A DNA stretch of 64,000 nt from Clavelina lepadiformis (GCF_947623445.1 NC_135248.1:10726977-10790976), one strand, 5' to 3'. Counted from the first letter of the stretch, positions 12,663 to 24,884 are shown. Numbers and translations: made by a program. Notes: generated by a model not told the origin, from the letters alone.

Positions 12663-15483
12663 TAAAGCTTGACAAATCAAGCGTAAAACAATGTATCACT
12701 CCTCCCCCTCCAATTAATTTCGCTCTGACATTGTTTGAACATCGATCAGCATGACAGGCTATAGGCTAAGTTTACGGTAAATTCAACGACAAACTACGAT
12801 ATAATCACGAAGCAAACGTCATTACTTTTGTTACCAAGATGAATTTGTGAATTTTGAAGGAAACTTTTTCGACTACGTATGTTATAGTGGGCCACATAAA
12901 AAACAAGGTTTACAAAAACAATTCTTTAAACACAGCAAAATGGTGCAATAGTGACAGAAACTATGGTCATCACACCAATAAAAACAAACGAAAATCAAGG
13001 TACAGCATTTCTATGCAGAAAATGTAAACACAAACATTACATTACAAACCACAGCAAAATTTAAAAAAATTTGTTATAAAAGAAATTTATACATATGATG
13101 ACTATACCAACACAATAGCACAAACACAATAAAGAGCATCGGTGGGCTACAAATCACACTTCATGCCAATAACATTGCAAAAGGTATAAAAACGTGAGAT
13201 TGATAGCTAAAATAGGCTGTATATAAACGGATCCGAAATAAAATACCATCATATACTTGAAACTGTGGTATATAAAACGCAAATCATAGGAAAGTAGTCA
13301 ACAACATAAAATTAAGCATCACACAAACAAACAACTAATACGTTTCGACGTCTGGGTAACGATTAGGGCGACGTGGGCTTCGGCGAAGTCGACCGTTATT
13401 TCGGGAGTTACTAACGTTTTCTTCAACTTCAAACGGATACTTGTCAAGATTCAATTCGACGCGATTACAGTAGAATCACTTCTTTTGCTGCTCTTTGGCC
13501 TTCTACTAAGTGCGTCTTCATTGAAGTGCTTTGATCCAGACCGATTGATCAACTTAAAATCAAAATCAGCCAATATTTCAAATCAGCGCGCACATTGACT
13601 GTATGTTTCTTTTGCTGTCCACAGCCACTGTAACGAAGCGTGGTCATTGCGAAGAAGAAAAGGTGTGCCAAGATAACAACGAAATTTCTGCACCCCATAA
13701 ACAATTTCCATGAGTTACTTCCTCGTCGTGGAATAATTTCCTTCTGCTTTCGTTAAAGACCTACTTGCGTATGAAACTGGGTGCTCTTCACCATCTACAA
13801 TCTGTGACAAAACACAGCCAAGCGAAGAGTTTAAAGCATCTGTATCGAGGATGAACTGTTGCGAAGTCCGGGTATCTCAATACCGGGTTTGTTACGAGTA
13901 TGTCTTTCAACAAGTTGAATGAGTGTAAACATTTACCATTCCAGCAGAACTGTTATTGAGACTTCGTCAAATCGTACAGTGGGCCCGCAATTTTGGCAAA
14001 ATCTCTGACAAATTTGCGATAATATGATGCGAGTCCCAAAAACGGCTTACATCCTTTATCGACGAGGGCGCAGGCCAATTGGAAGCGGCTGAGATTTTCT
14101 CCGGATCGCAGGATACATCAGATTTTGAAACCACATGACCGAAGAATCTAACTTCTTCTTTGAACAAATTGCTTTTAGACGGTTTAAGTTTGAGGCCACC
14201 TGCAATTAATCGGGAAAGTACGTCGTCCAATTTGTGCAGATGATCTTGAAAGGTGCGTGCGAATATGATGATGTCATCCAGGTAAGCTAATGCAACATTG
14301 CATTCAACCCCATCGAGCACTATCCGCATCAAGTGTTGAAACGTGGCAGGTGCGTTGGTTATTCCAAAAGGCATAACATTAAAATTGAATAACCCTCGAT
14401 GGCACGTAAACGTTGTTTTTTCAAGGTCGTCTTCACTTATCGGTATTTGCCAGTAACCAGATTTAAGGTCCAGTGTGGTAAATATTTGCACCCCGAGAGT
14501 TGATCTAAAGTTTAGATTCTAAACTTTCATCGATCCGTGGCAAAGAAAAACTGTGCTTCTTAGTGCAATCATTGACAGCCCTGTAGTCAATGCAAAACCT
14601 TGCTTTGCCGTCCTTCTGCAAAATTAATTAGTAAAATATAATAAAAACAGCAACAGCAGATACGAGAGACCAAAAAAAAGGACAGGTCCTCGCTCTGGAC
14701 ACTCGAACGTAGACTGACTCCAAAGGTGACCTTTTTTCAGGAAGGCAACTACTCACGCCTGAAGCAAATGCGGGACACCAATCGAAAAAGGACACGCAAT
14801 GATTACGCGTTCGACAACATCGAAACACTGACGCGCCAAAAAGAACAAAATCAAATAAGACAGTGGACAAAAGAAATCAGGGTGATACAACACTAACAAA
14901 ATAACAGCGTGGGTAAACACACGAAAAACAAATAAACAACGGTGCGAAATATCATATTGCGACACAAGTGACCATCAGCCTTTCTGCTTCATGTTTGTTA
15001 CGCAGTCCAGCTATCAAAGCGTTATACAAGACGTCATTCTTCGTGCCTTCATCTTCCGGTTTCGGGTATGCAATTGCTCCCAAATTGACAAGAGCGTTGA
15101 CGTAACTTCGATTCGTTTCACCTAAAGCTTGGGTTCTTTGTATAAGCTCTTGTTTGACCTTGTTACATCGAAGTGAGGAACAAGCAACTTCATCAGCTTT
15201 GGACTTTAGTTCTTCGTAATTCATGGTGACTACCTCCGCACCATTGCATTTATTTCCAACTTCACCTCTTCCGGTAAACTCAACATAATAGCATATTTTC
15301 GAGCAGCTGCTGTTGCGTTCACACTGTCGCAGAAACTTTCAAACGTGGATAAAAACGAGCTAAAATTTTCTCCAAGTTCAAACTTCGGAGGAGGGTAAAA
15401 AAATTCATCGTGGATAAAACCTGGTCCAGATCACTTTCTTTATACACGTTTTGAAACTGCAGGTCCGGCCGTGCTCTCCAAAA

Positions 15484-15602
15484 TGTTACCGGCCTCTTTC
15501 TAGTGCTGGTTCGAAGAGACCTGCAGTTAACTATCGGATTGTATTTTAAAAACGATAAAAACTAGGCACGTCTGCCAGTAGTACCGGTATCGGTAGAATG
15601 TC
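15484..15602 (-). repeat. 5' LTR of the Ty3/gypsy-lineage fossil
   Basis: About 119 bp, with the same termini as the repeat at 12542. It is next to a TGGAGAGCAC-like primer-binding region on its inner side. Confidence 0.8.
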
Positions 15603-15926
15603 ATCATCACTGGTAGTAGCAAGAGACAAAGCGCAGCCAAATCGATCGAATTAATTTCTCTCTATGTCGTAGACTCAAAGCAACCATATTTGTTGAAACG
15701 TTACATAAGTATGTTTGTCAAACTTTTTTATGTTATGTTTTCAATTGAAAAGTGCAAATTTTTTATATTTTCATTTCTTCATGAATCCATTTCGGTTTAT
15801 TCCTACCTGTTTACAGCTCGGATTCTACATTGCGGTCAGAGTGCCTTGTTGGTTAGTCCCACAAATAATTAAATCCGCATTAAAAATATTTGCTAAATAA
15901 AGTTTAATTAACGAGAGGGTGCTGAC

Positions 15927-16327
15927 TAGGGATGGGTCGATACGAACCCGAATAGATTCGCCGAATAGCGCCTTTATGGAAGATTCGGGCGAACACGAAT
16001 ACCAACAATGGCGAATCCGAATACAATATTACTTATAAATTAATTGAATTTTGTTAAAAATGATGATCTAATTTCCGGACAAAGCTAAACTAGATTCAAT
16101 AGTACTTACAAAACGATTTTGCTTTTTCAATCGTTTTTAAACACTATTTCTCGAAAGAAAGCGGTTTGTTTATCGATTACGTCATTTTACAAGCAAGGCT
16201 GGACAGATTTTGGATGAAATTTTATTGTTTGGTTTTAAAACGAATAGATTCGGGATTTGTTCGTGTGGACCTTCATGATATTCGGGTTCGCACGAACCCA
16301 AATAATCTTTCTCGCGGCACATCCCTA
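15927..16327. mobile_element. hAT-type MITE, copy A
   Basis: A 401-bp non-coding element with termini TAGGGATG...CATCCCTA and internal ATTCGGG/CCCGAAT motifs repeated towards both ends. It is flanked by GTGCTGAC (15919-15926) and GTGCCGAC (16328-16335), an 8-bp target duplication with one mismatch, as hAT elements make. The same family occurs at 43629-44039 in inverted orientation. Confidence 0.85.
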
Positions 16328-16704
16328 GTGCCGACAGATCAGCTAAGACACTAAACTCTTAATTAAGAGAACGAAACTCGAATATTCACCTTCAGAACTA
16401 TTGGACGTCAGATTATTATATTATATTACATTTAAGCTATTATTAAAATAAAGTGGCGTGACAAATCAGATGAAAAGAAATGCAGAAAAGCATGCAAAAG
16501 CAATAATATACAGCAATTAAATAATGTAACAGAAATGTTAAAATAGTTGACAATTATAATGTAATGGATTCAATTTGATAAAAAAGTAAATTGACCATTT
16601 ACAATATTATATTCACTAAAAAGTTACCAGCAGTATACGTAACATATCACTTCATTCTACTTATGTTCACTCAAACGTTGAAATAAGTTGGACAGCGAAA
16701 TATC

Positions 16705-18508
16705 TTACAGAGTACAGACCACACAGACCAGCTCACGACCAGCAATATATGGTTCACAAGGCAAAGAATTACATTCGATTTCAATTAGAAATAAATATTC
16801 TCCGTGTTGTTCGCCTTGCGTGCCTGGCACAACTTGCGGTTTGTCATCTACACATATTGGAGATGTTGAATGCTTCGCAGTATGAGCACTTCCCATCATG
16901 TAACCTGTATATTCTTTTGTCCATCCGTCTGGGCATATGTCTCGTCCAGGTATCATGAGCTGTAAAAGTTTATTTCTCAAGGAAATTGTCAGGTAAATAA
17001 AGCGAGTTAAGAACCTTTAGTCATATTTTTACTTGATTACTTCGTCTTTGGGCCAAATAAATTGCGCATGGAATTGAATGAAGGTTCAGTGAGTTGCCTT
17101 CTGTAAGTGATAAATCGAACAAAGTGTTGACCCAAGAGGAATCCCGATACTCAACTCCATACAATCTTCCACTACCTGGAAATTTGAAACCATACTGCAT
17201 GTAAACGTAACAACAATTTAATTTCAGATAATTCATGTATAATATACGTGAAGTGGTCATCAGAATATCTATATCTTTGGAAAATTGTTAGATCTGACAG
17301 GTTACATTGCAAGTTGGGTTTTTACCTTGCCATCCATCCAGATAGCGACCTGGTGAATATGTAACATTGTGATGAAGACAGTATTGAGACGAACCACCTG
17401 TATGACTGTAATATGATCCTGCTGCGTAACCTTGAAATATTTGTATTTAGCAGAATGAATGTAGGACTCTTTGGCTAGCTTTGTTTTATAACACTGTTTA
17501 CAATGTTAACAGAGGTTACCATTATACACAAGTTCGTTGCTTGTTCCAGAGCATTCACGTCGACCCCATCGTATGTAAGGCACTCCCGTTCCTGTATAAA
17601 TGGGAATAAATGTTTTCCACTATGCTTGATAAATATTTACAATAGATTGAGTTGTTCTAAGCAATCCTTGTCTCCGCTTCATCAAAACTGCCATCACGCA
17701 AAAAAAATCTGCTAAACCTGGGATAAACTTCAGTTTTCGATTTCTAACCTGTTGTTGTCTGAAACAGATAAATGCAAATCTGTAGGTTGGATATATAATT
17801 AATCGTTAGAGATAGGACTATTTTTCAATTTAAAAGCAATCTTTGCTATAATATTGCACACATCTAACACAACTGATTGAAGCTGCTGCAATAACAAAAG
17901 TTAAACTTACCAATTGCGTATCGTCGCTTGATGGCGATCTTCTGCTGATGCGATGCGGATGGTTGTCTGCTAAATTTTCTTCTTTCTTGGTAAATAGAAA
18001 GGTTTCAGAATTTCTGCGGTAACGATTCTCGAGTTGAGCTGTCCTTTGTGACATTCCAACAAGTTTTGCTTGCATTCTGTGAAATTAATAGTTCTGAAAT
18101 TAACAGTGCTTAATATGCTAGAAAAGTTTTTTTCTTAAAATATGATAATATATAATTTTAAATTCAATATTCTCTTGATTGGGTCAGAAATTATTAAGAA
18201 ATTCTTATATTAACATACAAGCTAATGAATATTTGTTAATGTTACGTATAAAATGTTAACGATACATGCAACATCGTTAATATAAAAAACAGCTCGTTAA
18301 CTTCCAATATCATTTTTACTTACAATCGCAGAGAGTTGTTCGCGTTAAACGCATATATTGCACATCCAGCACATAACAAGGCAACAAATAGGCAACTCAA
18401 AAGATTCAACAGAGAACATTTGCCATAAAGAAAAGAACGTAAAATTGCTGACTTGTCAACGCTGGAGAGTTTATTAGAATTATTCCTCGTCGCGATGATA
18501 CGTTTCAT
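16705..18508 (-). CDS. Type II membrane protein with short-chain collagen C4/spongin-like domain, copy 2
   Basis: Exons 18324-18508, 17911-18076, 17749-17758 (10-nt microexon), 17520-17591, 17326-17430, 17033-17175, 16705-16959. They sum to 936 nt, giving 311 aa. Same plan as its neighbours: basic cytosolic N-terminus, one membrane span (LLSCLFVALLCAGCAIYAF), stem MSQRTAQLENRYRR, then the C4-like domain (YIRWGRRECSG, GYAAGSYYSHTGGSSQYC, LMIPGRDICPDGW, CVVCTL). One difference stands out: where copies 1 and 3 have PCAVC/PCAIC this copy has PCAIY, so one of the paired cysteines is lost. All splice borders I assign are GT-AG and the frame is open throughout. Probable cell-surface protein; function unknown. 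Confidence 0.82.
17749..17758 (-). other. 10-nt microexon of copy 2
   Basis: ACAACAACAG between TTTCAG and GTTAGAAA on the minus strand; same length, position and phase as in the other two copies. Confidence 0.8.
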
Positions 18509-21036
18509 TGCAGAAGTTTACAAACTGACTTAATCTTAGTAAAAAATTTCAGCTTTGTCCTGAAATTGGACGTGTGCACTTTTTTAAACTTAATTAACAA
18601 CCTAAAATATCACATAAAATTCACCCATTACGGTATATAAGGTATATAAGTTATAGGTATTTTAAGTATAAGTCATACAACTACCAACAAGACTTAAATA
18701 TAAGCTTTAGCAAAACATTTTGTGCAAAAAAATTTGACGGATATTTTACAACATATTTTTTCGAAAATTTGAAATACTTTGGTGCTTTGATTATGTAAAT
18801 TATAGCATATATTATATTAAATTATTATCATGTGATTATTGTAAACTTGTTTTAAAGCATAATAAATTGCCCTAATGTTACGTGAAAGTAATGAAAATGC
18901 TTTTTAACCACTGTGAATTTTAGAAAAACAACTATTATTTTTATTTTAATTCTAGAAAAAACAACTATTATTAATTTTATTTTAATTATAATAGGCTTAC
19001 TTCATATATTTTTCATTACACTGATCACTGAGGTGTACACAACATTTTGTAATAATATATGTATCTGTTAAACATAAACTCCGATAATCCGTTAATATAC
19101 ATCCCACTACTTCTAGTGTTTTGTACAATAAGGCAAAGGTTATCTGTCACACAAGGGCTTCCATGAAATGGGTCAAGTGTAACCACCCCTTTCGTCGAAG
19201 GTAACCATCTTTCTTTGTATGTTATTGGTTGTAATGAACAAACTTGGAGAATGATTTACGCTGGTTTTTGTTTTAGAAATCTTTTTGTGACCTTACCCTA
19301 CTGACAACTTGTCCCACTTTGTCCTGCTATATAAACGTTTCAATTCTAGTCTACTTTTTGTTATTACTTTAAGTATAAGCACATCAAAAACCTACTCGCT
19401 TTCGCAAATTTAAAAGCACTGAAGTTAGTTTTCTGATAAAAGCCATTTATATAGATTTTTGATAGCTTATTGAAAGACAAAAAAAAAACAATTTCCCGCA
19501 AGGAAAATTTCGAACCTCTTTACTTTGGATGATATTTGTTGTTTAAAATATTTCAACTAAAACCACCAACATGAATCAGACGTCCGTTTGTTGTGTTATG
19601 AAACATGGAAAATATGTGATAAGATTTTATCAGGATGTGCAAAGTTGGTGGATTCGTTTCAATTTTGGTGATTTTTGTATTAGGCATGCAAACAGCTTGT
19701 CTTCATTTGATGCATTTTTGTGCTGTGTTAATTTTGAAGGTACAACGTTAAATTTGTTTAGATTACCTAATTTTAATCTTAACAATCTACAAACATTTAC
19801 AGCAATTAGTGCCTGCGATATTTTCCAGTCAAAAACACGCTTTTTATCCCAAAACAAAACATTGACACCGTCATTCTCATGACTTACAAATTTACTTTAT
19901 ACCGAAAACTTTTACTAAATGTTTAAAGACAATAAAGACCTTTTTCTTCCTTATTATCGTAATTCTCATCTTTATTATATTCTGTTTCAACAAAATACTG
20001 CACCTCACGGTCTTTGTGTTACAAAAGGTCGAGTTATGCTGCTAGCCAACAATTTTTTCTCCAAAATAGCGTTGCAACAAATTTGAAATAGGCCTACAGT
20101 GAGATTTTACCAAATGTTTAAGACCCTTTTAAAAATTTTGTAAATTTTCTATTGCTATAATTTTTGTTTATGTATTTGTATATATATTACCTACGGTTTC
20201 AATTTCACTGAGCATAGTATTGAAATCCATTGCCACGCAAGAAAATAAAATCAAAAATTGCCTGGGATGGATATTTTTCAGTGTGACTGTTGCGAAAGTT
20301 CACGTTTTGTAATTCTTTGTTTATTAACCATGCTGACAGGCATGTCAATCTAGCACTGCACTTTGATATGTTTTTAGACGTATATTTAGATGTATTCCAA
20401 GAGGTATTTTTAAGTGTGTATGTAGATGTATTCCACGCATATTGTTGCGGCCATTCTTATACACAATGTGTGACTGCGTGTTTGGTATTAATAATTTACC
20501 GATATGCCACTTGTGACGCCTTATATTGTTTTCAGTAAGTTTTCTACACACGTACGCGGTTTACGCTATTACCTACAACTCCTTCTTGAGGCATGTTACG
20601 CTGCCCGCAATTTCTAATCTCACACCTTAATTAAAGTTCATTGCGGTGTGGTTTTGTGGACAAGAGTTTATTTTTATTCTACGTTTTGGGTTTGTGTAAG
20701 AAAGACTGGTGTTTATATTGACGGACAATGAAGAACGTCGTACTAGCCTACACATCCTCGAGTAAATGTTATTAAAACTTAGAAGAACAGAGATTGGTTA
20801 TGTGACTAGCCGTAAGTGCGGGATATACTGAACTTATAAGTGTTGCAACCTCCTGTTGATTCATTTTCAACAAATAGATTTAGATATTATGTTGTGGTAT
20901 CTGTAATCATAAATCAAAACACGTTTCGTTGTTTGGAGAAGATCTTTTCCCTTAGGTGATTGTTTTAAGGCCACTTTATGTTTTACTAATTTTTAAAAAG
21001 TTTCATTTGCATTACGTTCAGTTATATGCTTTAGCT
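18509..21036. other. Intergenic, no gene recognised
   Basis: AT-rich. It contains a tandem duplication near 18919-18990 and a low-complexity stretch near 20370-20440 with repeated GATGTATTCCA. A 103-codon open frame at 19571-19882 has no recognisable motif, and I do not call it a gene. Confidence 0.5.
18919..18990. repeat. Tandem duplication of about 36 bp
   Basis: Two adjacent copies of a TAGAAAAACAACTATTATT unit followed by a TTTATTTTAATT tail, differing by a few bases. Non-coding. Confidence 0.75.
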
Positions 21037-21495
21037 CAGTGGTTCTTAACCCCTGGGTCGCGGAGCCTTCGAAAATGGGTCGCGACCGAGTCCTGGCTAC
21101 GACACTGAAAGTGGATATTTCTTTTATCTGTTCTATTCTATACGATACGCGAGAGACCTCCGAAATAAGTGTAATATGCTCAAAATTCAATGTGTGTAAT
21201 AATGGGGCTGACGCTGAGACCACACGCGCGCCTGAAATTCTCCGAGGTGCGTTCCACGCAGTCGTATCGCATATCAACATGGCTGCCTATATGTATAACC
21301 TCAATTATGTAAGCCAGTTCAATGAGATGCGCCCAAGTTGTTCTGTGTTTGCGTCGGAAGCAAAATAACAGGGTTTCTTAGTTTTAATCGTGGAAGCTTC
21401 CAAGTTTGTTTGTTACTATTACGTCACCACTTGGGTCGCCGTCGCTCCCACAGGTAAGATTTTGGGTCGCGGCAAGAAAAGATAAACAACCACTG
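21037..21495. mobile_element. hAT-type non-autonomous element
   Basis: About 459 bp. The left end is CAGTGGTTCTTAACCCCTGG; the right end, reverse-complemented, begins CAGTGGTTGTTTATC. Near both ends the text GGGTCGCGG/GGGTCGCGACC recurs. CAGTGGTTCTTAACC is a classic hAT terminus. The 8-bp flanks (CTTTAGCT and GCTTAGCC) match at five of eight positions, so the target duplication is worn or chance. Open frames inside it do not resemble a transposase. Confidence 0.7.
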
Positions 21496-22837
21496 GCTTA
21501 GCCATCAGTAAAGCGTATAGATCTCGTCTTTAAAAAAATTCCTTTCAACGGCGACATGTTTAACCGTTCTAAAGAATTTGATTGCAATTGTGTTTGTGCC
21601 TTCGTGTAAACGTGTATGCTTACTTTGCTTTTGGCAATCCTGTGTATTTTTACTATGCGAAATTGTTCACGGTGTTAAAGACAAAATGCCTTCCTTGCTT
21701 TTTCGTTCCAAGTGTAAATTTACCAAAACTTTGACGGTTTGAATGTGCTCCATGTTAATGATAATGTATTTCACAACCGTATAGAAAGTTTATTTAACTA
21801 CTTTTTGCTATCGTATCGTAAAGAAATTTTTACTATACTGCACCTACAGTCTACAGTATATGACATTTGCGTTGAAACGTTAAAGCTATGCGCTCGATTA
21901 AAAAGAACGTAACACGTTGCCGATACACATATAGATATTTTCATGTTGTATTATACCGTCTTGTACTTTTAAAGTAGTTTTAGTATTTCATATTTTAGGT
22001 TAGTTTGTACATGTTTGTATCCTGTTGCTTGTACACGTTTTCAAGCACTTTATTTCGAACCTGTCCTCCGCTAGCATGAAACACCAAGCCCTTTGAGTTG
22101 CTGTAGAAAAAGTAAGTATGCTATGGTAAGTAAGCTTTTAAGCTGGGTTTGGTGCCCGACCGAGAAGCTTATGCTGTTCTTTGCCAGTAAATAAATTTGG
22201 TTTTGACTGATTTGACGTTTTGACTTATATGACGGGCCGTTAGCGATAAAACACCTGAAAGAATTTTAATGTGACAGTATCTTGTAGCGCATCTATTCTA
22301 AGCCATAAATTTACATTTTTGAACTGCTGTAGTGAATTTAAATCGCTTGCTTTGATCCACTTAAAAACCTCAAATATTCTCAAAAACCTTTTCTATTACT
22401 TTCTCATTCCAACAAACAACATGATCTTGGTAAGCTATATCCTTTAACTTTTTAGAATTTATCAATGCTACAACCCAAAAGAATCTCGATTAACGAAAGG
22501 TTTGATTAAAATGTTCACATACCGCATATATTTCGAACTCGTATGTAATATTTAGACCGACAAAGTCCTAAATTTGTAAATTAGTAACAAGTATATACTT
22601 GATTGCAAAACTAAAATTACAAATAGATCAATTTATGATGAAAACAAGGCTAAGCCATTTTCGAACAGTATTATTACATTTATTAGTTCAAGAAATGCAT
22701 TATAGAAAATGCATATTGGAGAAGATAACACAAAAGTTTAACTTTCTTAGAGTAAATTTCTTAGTGTGATAGAAAGTTCGATGATATTTGTAACTACTAT
22801 CATAGCATTAATCGTTAGTTTTGTTTGATTTCATAAT
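21496..22837. other. Intergenic, no gene recognised
   Basis: 3' flank of collagen-C4-like copy 3. I see no supported exons, repeats or RNA genes. Confidence 0.5.
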
Positions 22838-24884
22838 TCAAAGAGTACAGACCACACAGACCAGCTCACGACCTGCAATATATGGTTCACAAGGCAAAGA
22901 GTGACAGTCAGTTTCAACCATGTACAAGTATTCTCCGTGTTGTTCGCCTTCTGTGCCTGGCACAACTTGTGGTTTGTTATCTACACATATTGGAGATGTC
23001 GTATGCTTTGCACCATAAGCATTTCCCATCATGTAACCCGAATATTCTTTTGTCCAACCATCTGGGCATGTGTCTCGTCCAGGTATCATGAGCTTTATAA
23101 AAAGTTTTGAAGCTTTTTTGCTACTATAGTTTAAAAGTTGCGCCAGCTTACAACGATGTATAGCTGCTATATTTATTTTTCTTAGGTGAAGGTTTTGAGC
23201 TATTTATTACCTGGTTGCTTCTTTGTCTTGCTAAGCAAATCGCGCAAGGAACAGAATGAAGACTTAATGAAGCACCTTCCGTAAGTGACAGGTCTAATAT
23301 TGAGCTAACCCACGACGAATCTCGATACTCCACACCATAAAATCTACTTAGACCTAAGTTGAGAATATAAACAAAAATAAACCAAGTAATTATTCAAGCA
23401 TCATTATCAAATACCATGTTAAGTTTAATATCTATTTCGATTTCATATCCCACAAGCAATGAAGGATTTTTTAAATAAATTTCCTTTTTTATAACTTTCC
23501 AAAAGATATCAGAATCAGATGCTGTGATAAGTGGTATTTTTTTAAAAACCAAGATTTTTAAACATTTCTTTCTTCTAAAAATTATAAGAATGTATTTCAC
23601 CGCAACTTGCCTTGAAATCCTTCCTGGTATCTACCAGGACTGTAAGTAACATTGTTATGAAGGCACAGATATTGAGATGGTCCACCCGTGTGGGAGTAAT
23701 ATGCACCAGCTGCGTAACCTTACAAATATGAAAGCAAATCGTTAACATTCTAAAAAAAACTTATTTGATGCGTTGGAAAAATTACATAGTCATAGCTGCT
23801 TATAGGAAGCAAATATTAACTGTTGCATAAACTTAAAACATTAAGAGCTTAATATGCAAAATATGTATCTGGATCTGTACGGACCATTATAAACCAACTC
23901 GTTGCTTGGTCCAGAACAGTCACGCCGACCCCATCTGACGTAAGGCACACCTGTTCCTGTGTACGAAAAATTAGCATTGTCGATAAGCTTACGAAAGGAC
24001 TTTTGGAATATTGCTTGATCAGAAGTTGGCATAAGCTTCATTTCTTTACAACTGACCTGTTGTGCTCTGCAACATAATAAATAATAACAAAATCAACGAC
24101 TCTTTTTAACATTACGTGCTGTTTTAGACTAAAAAAACACATAAAAAAAACATTGAAGTTTATTTTTAACCAAATTTAAATAATCAAGATCGACCTAAAG
24201 TTTCATACAACTTTTTCATAAAAAGGTCTTTAAAATTTCCCAAACTAACTAACGAAGTTTAACAGATACCAATTGCACGTCGTCGCTTGATGGCGATCTT
24301 CTGCTTAAGCGATGTGGGAAGTTGTTTACTAATTCTTCTTCTTTCTTGAGTGGCAGATCATTTGAATGTCGACGATAACGATTCTCAAAACGAGCTGTCC
24401 AATGCGACATTGCAGTCAGCTTGACTTGCATTCTGTGTAATTTGTATATGGAGTGTACACTGATGTTTATATTCAAATATACAAGCAAATTTATTATTTT
24501 ATTGCTTACAAACTTTGTATTTATATAGTAGTTCATTTGGTTACTAGCTACTTCTAAAGCTACTCTAAAATGCATTTATTATACATTTTAACAATAGACA
24601 TGTCTAAAATTGATAATAAAAGTCATTCTAGTCATTATTGTCAACAGATACAATACCGAGTCTATTTGACACAATACTTACAATCGCATTGAGCTATTTG
24701 TGTTTAGTGCGTATAACATTGCACATCCAACACATAATACTGCAGCAGCCAGGCAACTCAGTAAACCGAAAAAAGAAATTTTTCCGTAAGCATCTGGTCG
24801 CACATTAACTGACTTGTAGCCACTTGAAAATTTCGTAGAAGACTTCATTGATAAAATATCCCGGTTCACTGAAGAAGATATCAA
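22838..24884 (-). CDS. Type II membrane protein with short-chain collagen C4/spongin-like domain, copy 3
   Basis: Exons 24682-24884, 24270-24432, 24057-24066 (10-nt microexon), 23885-23956, 23611-23718, 23211-23353, 22838-23092. They sum to 954 nt, giving 317 aa. The N-terminus is longer than in the other copies; then a membrane span (FFGLLSCLAAAVLCVGCAML), a stem with ENRYRR and a Ser/Arg-rich SRRSPSSDD, and the C4-like domain: YVRWGRRDCSG, GYAAGAYYSHTGGPSQYLC, PCAIC, LMIPGRDTCPDGW, SLPCEPYIAGRELVCVVC. Exon 5 appears to end at a GC donor (CAAG|GCAAGT) where copy 2 has GTAAAA; this keeps the frame. All conserved cysteines of the domain are present. Function unknown; likely extracellular adhesion or matrix contact, by domain analogy only. 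Confidence 0.82.
24057..24066 (-). other. 10-nt microexon of copy 3
   Basis: AGCACAACAG between TTGCAG and GTCAGTTG on the minus strand; required for frame, as in copies 1 and 2. Confidence 0.8.

Larger units (their letters stand above)
12542..15602 (-). mobile_element. Broken Ty3/gypsy-lineage LTR retrotransposon (fossil)
   Basis: Two direct repeats of about 120 bp bound a 3-kb interval read on the minus strand. Going 5' to 3' on that strand there is a gag-like segment (about 14952-15224), a reverse transcriptase segment (about 13967-14620) with LDLKSGYWQIPI and the YLDD active-site box, and an RNase H-like stretch (about 13450-13870). A TGG-starting primer-binding-like site sits just inside the 5' LTR. 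The YLDD context and domain order fit the Ty3/gypsy lineage. The element is short for the family and is broken in several places. The LTRs differ at roughly 7% of sites, which suggests a moderately old insertion. I found no convincing target duplication. Confidence 0.8.

Noticed and set aside
14628-14965. Hydrophobic and Cys-rich minus-strand open frames inside the LTR element
   Set aside because: They lie in the body of the fossil element and do not resemble host genes, so I leave them as part of the element.
19571-19882. 103-codon plus-strand open frame
   Set aside because: No family resemblance; the reverse strand is also open here, as is common in this composition.
21039-21368. 109-codon plus-strand open frame
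   Set aside because: Entirely inside the hAT element at 21037-21495 and unlike any transposase.
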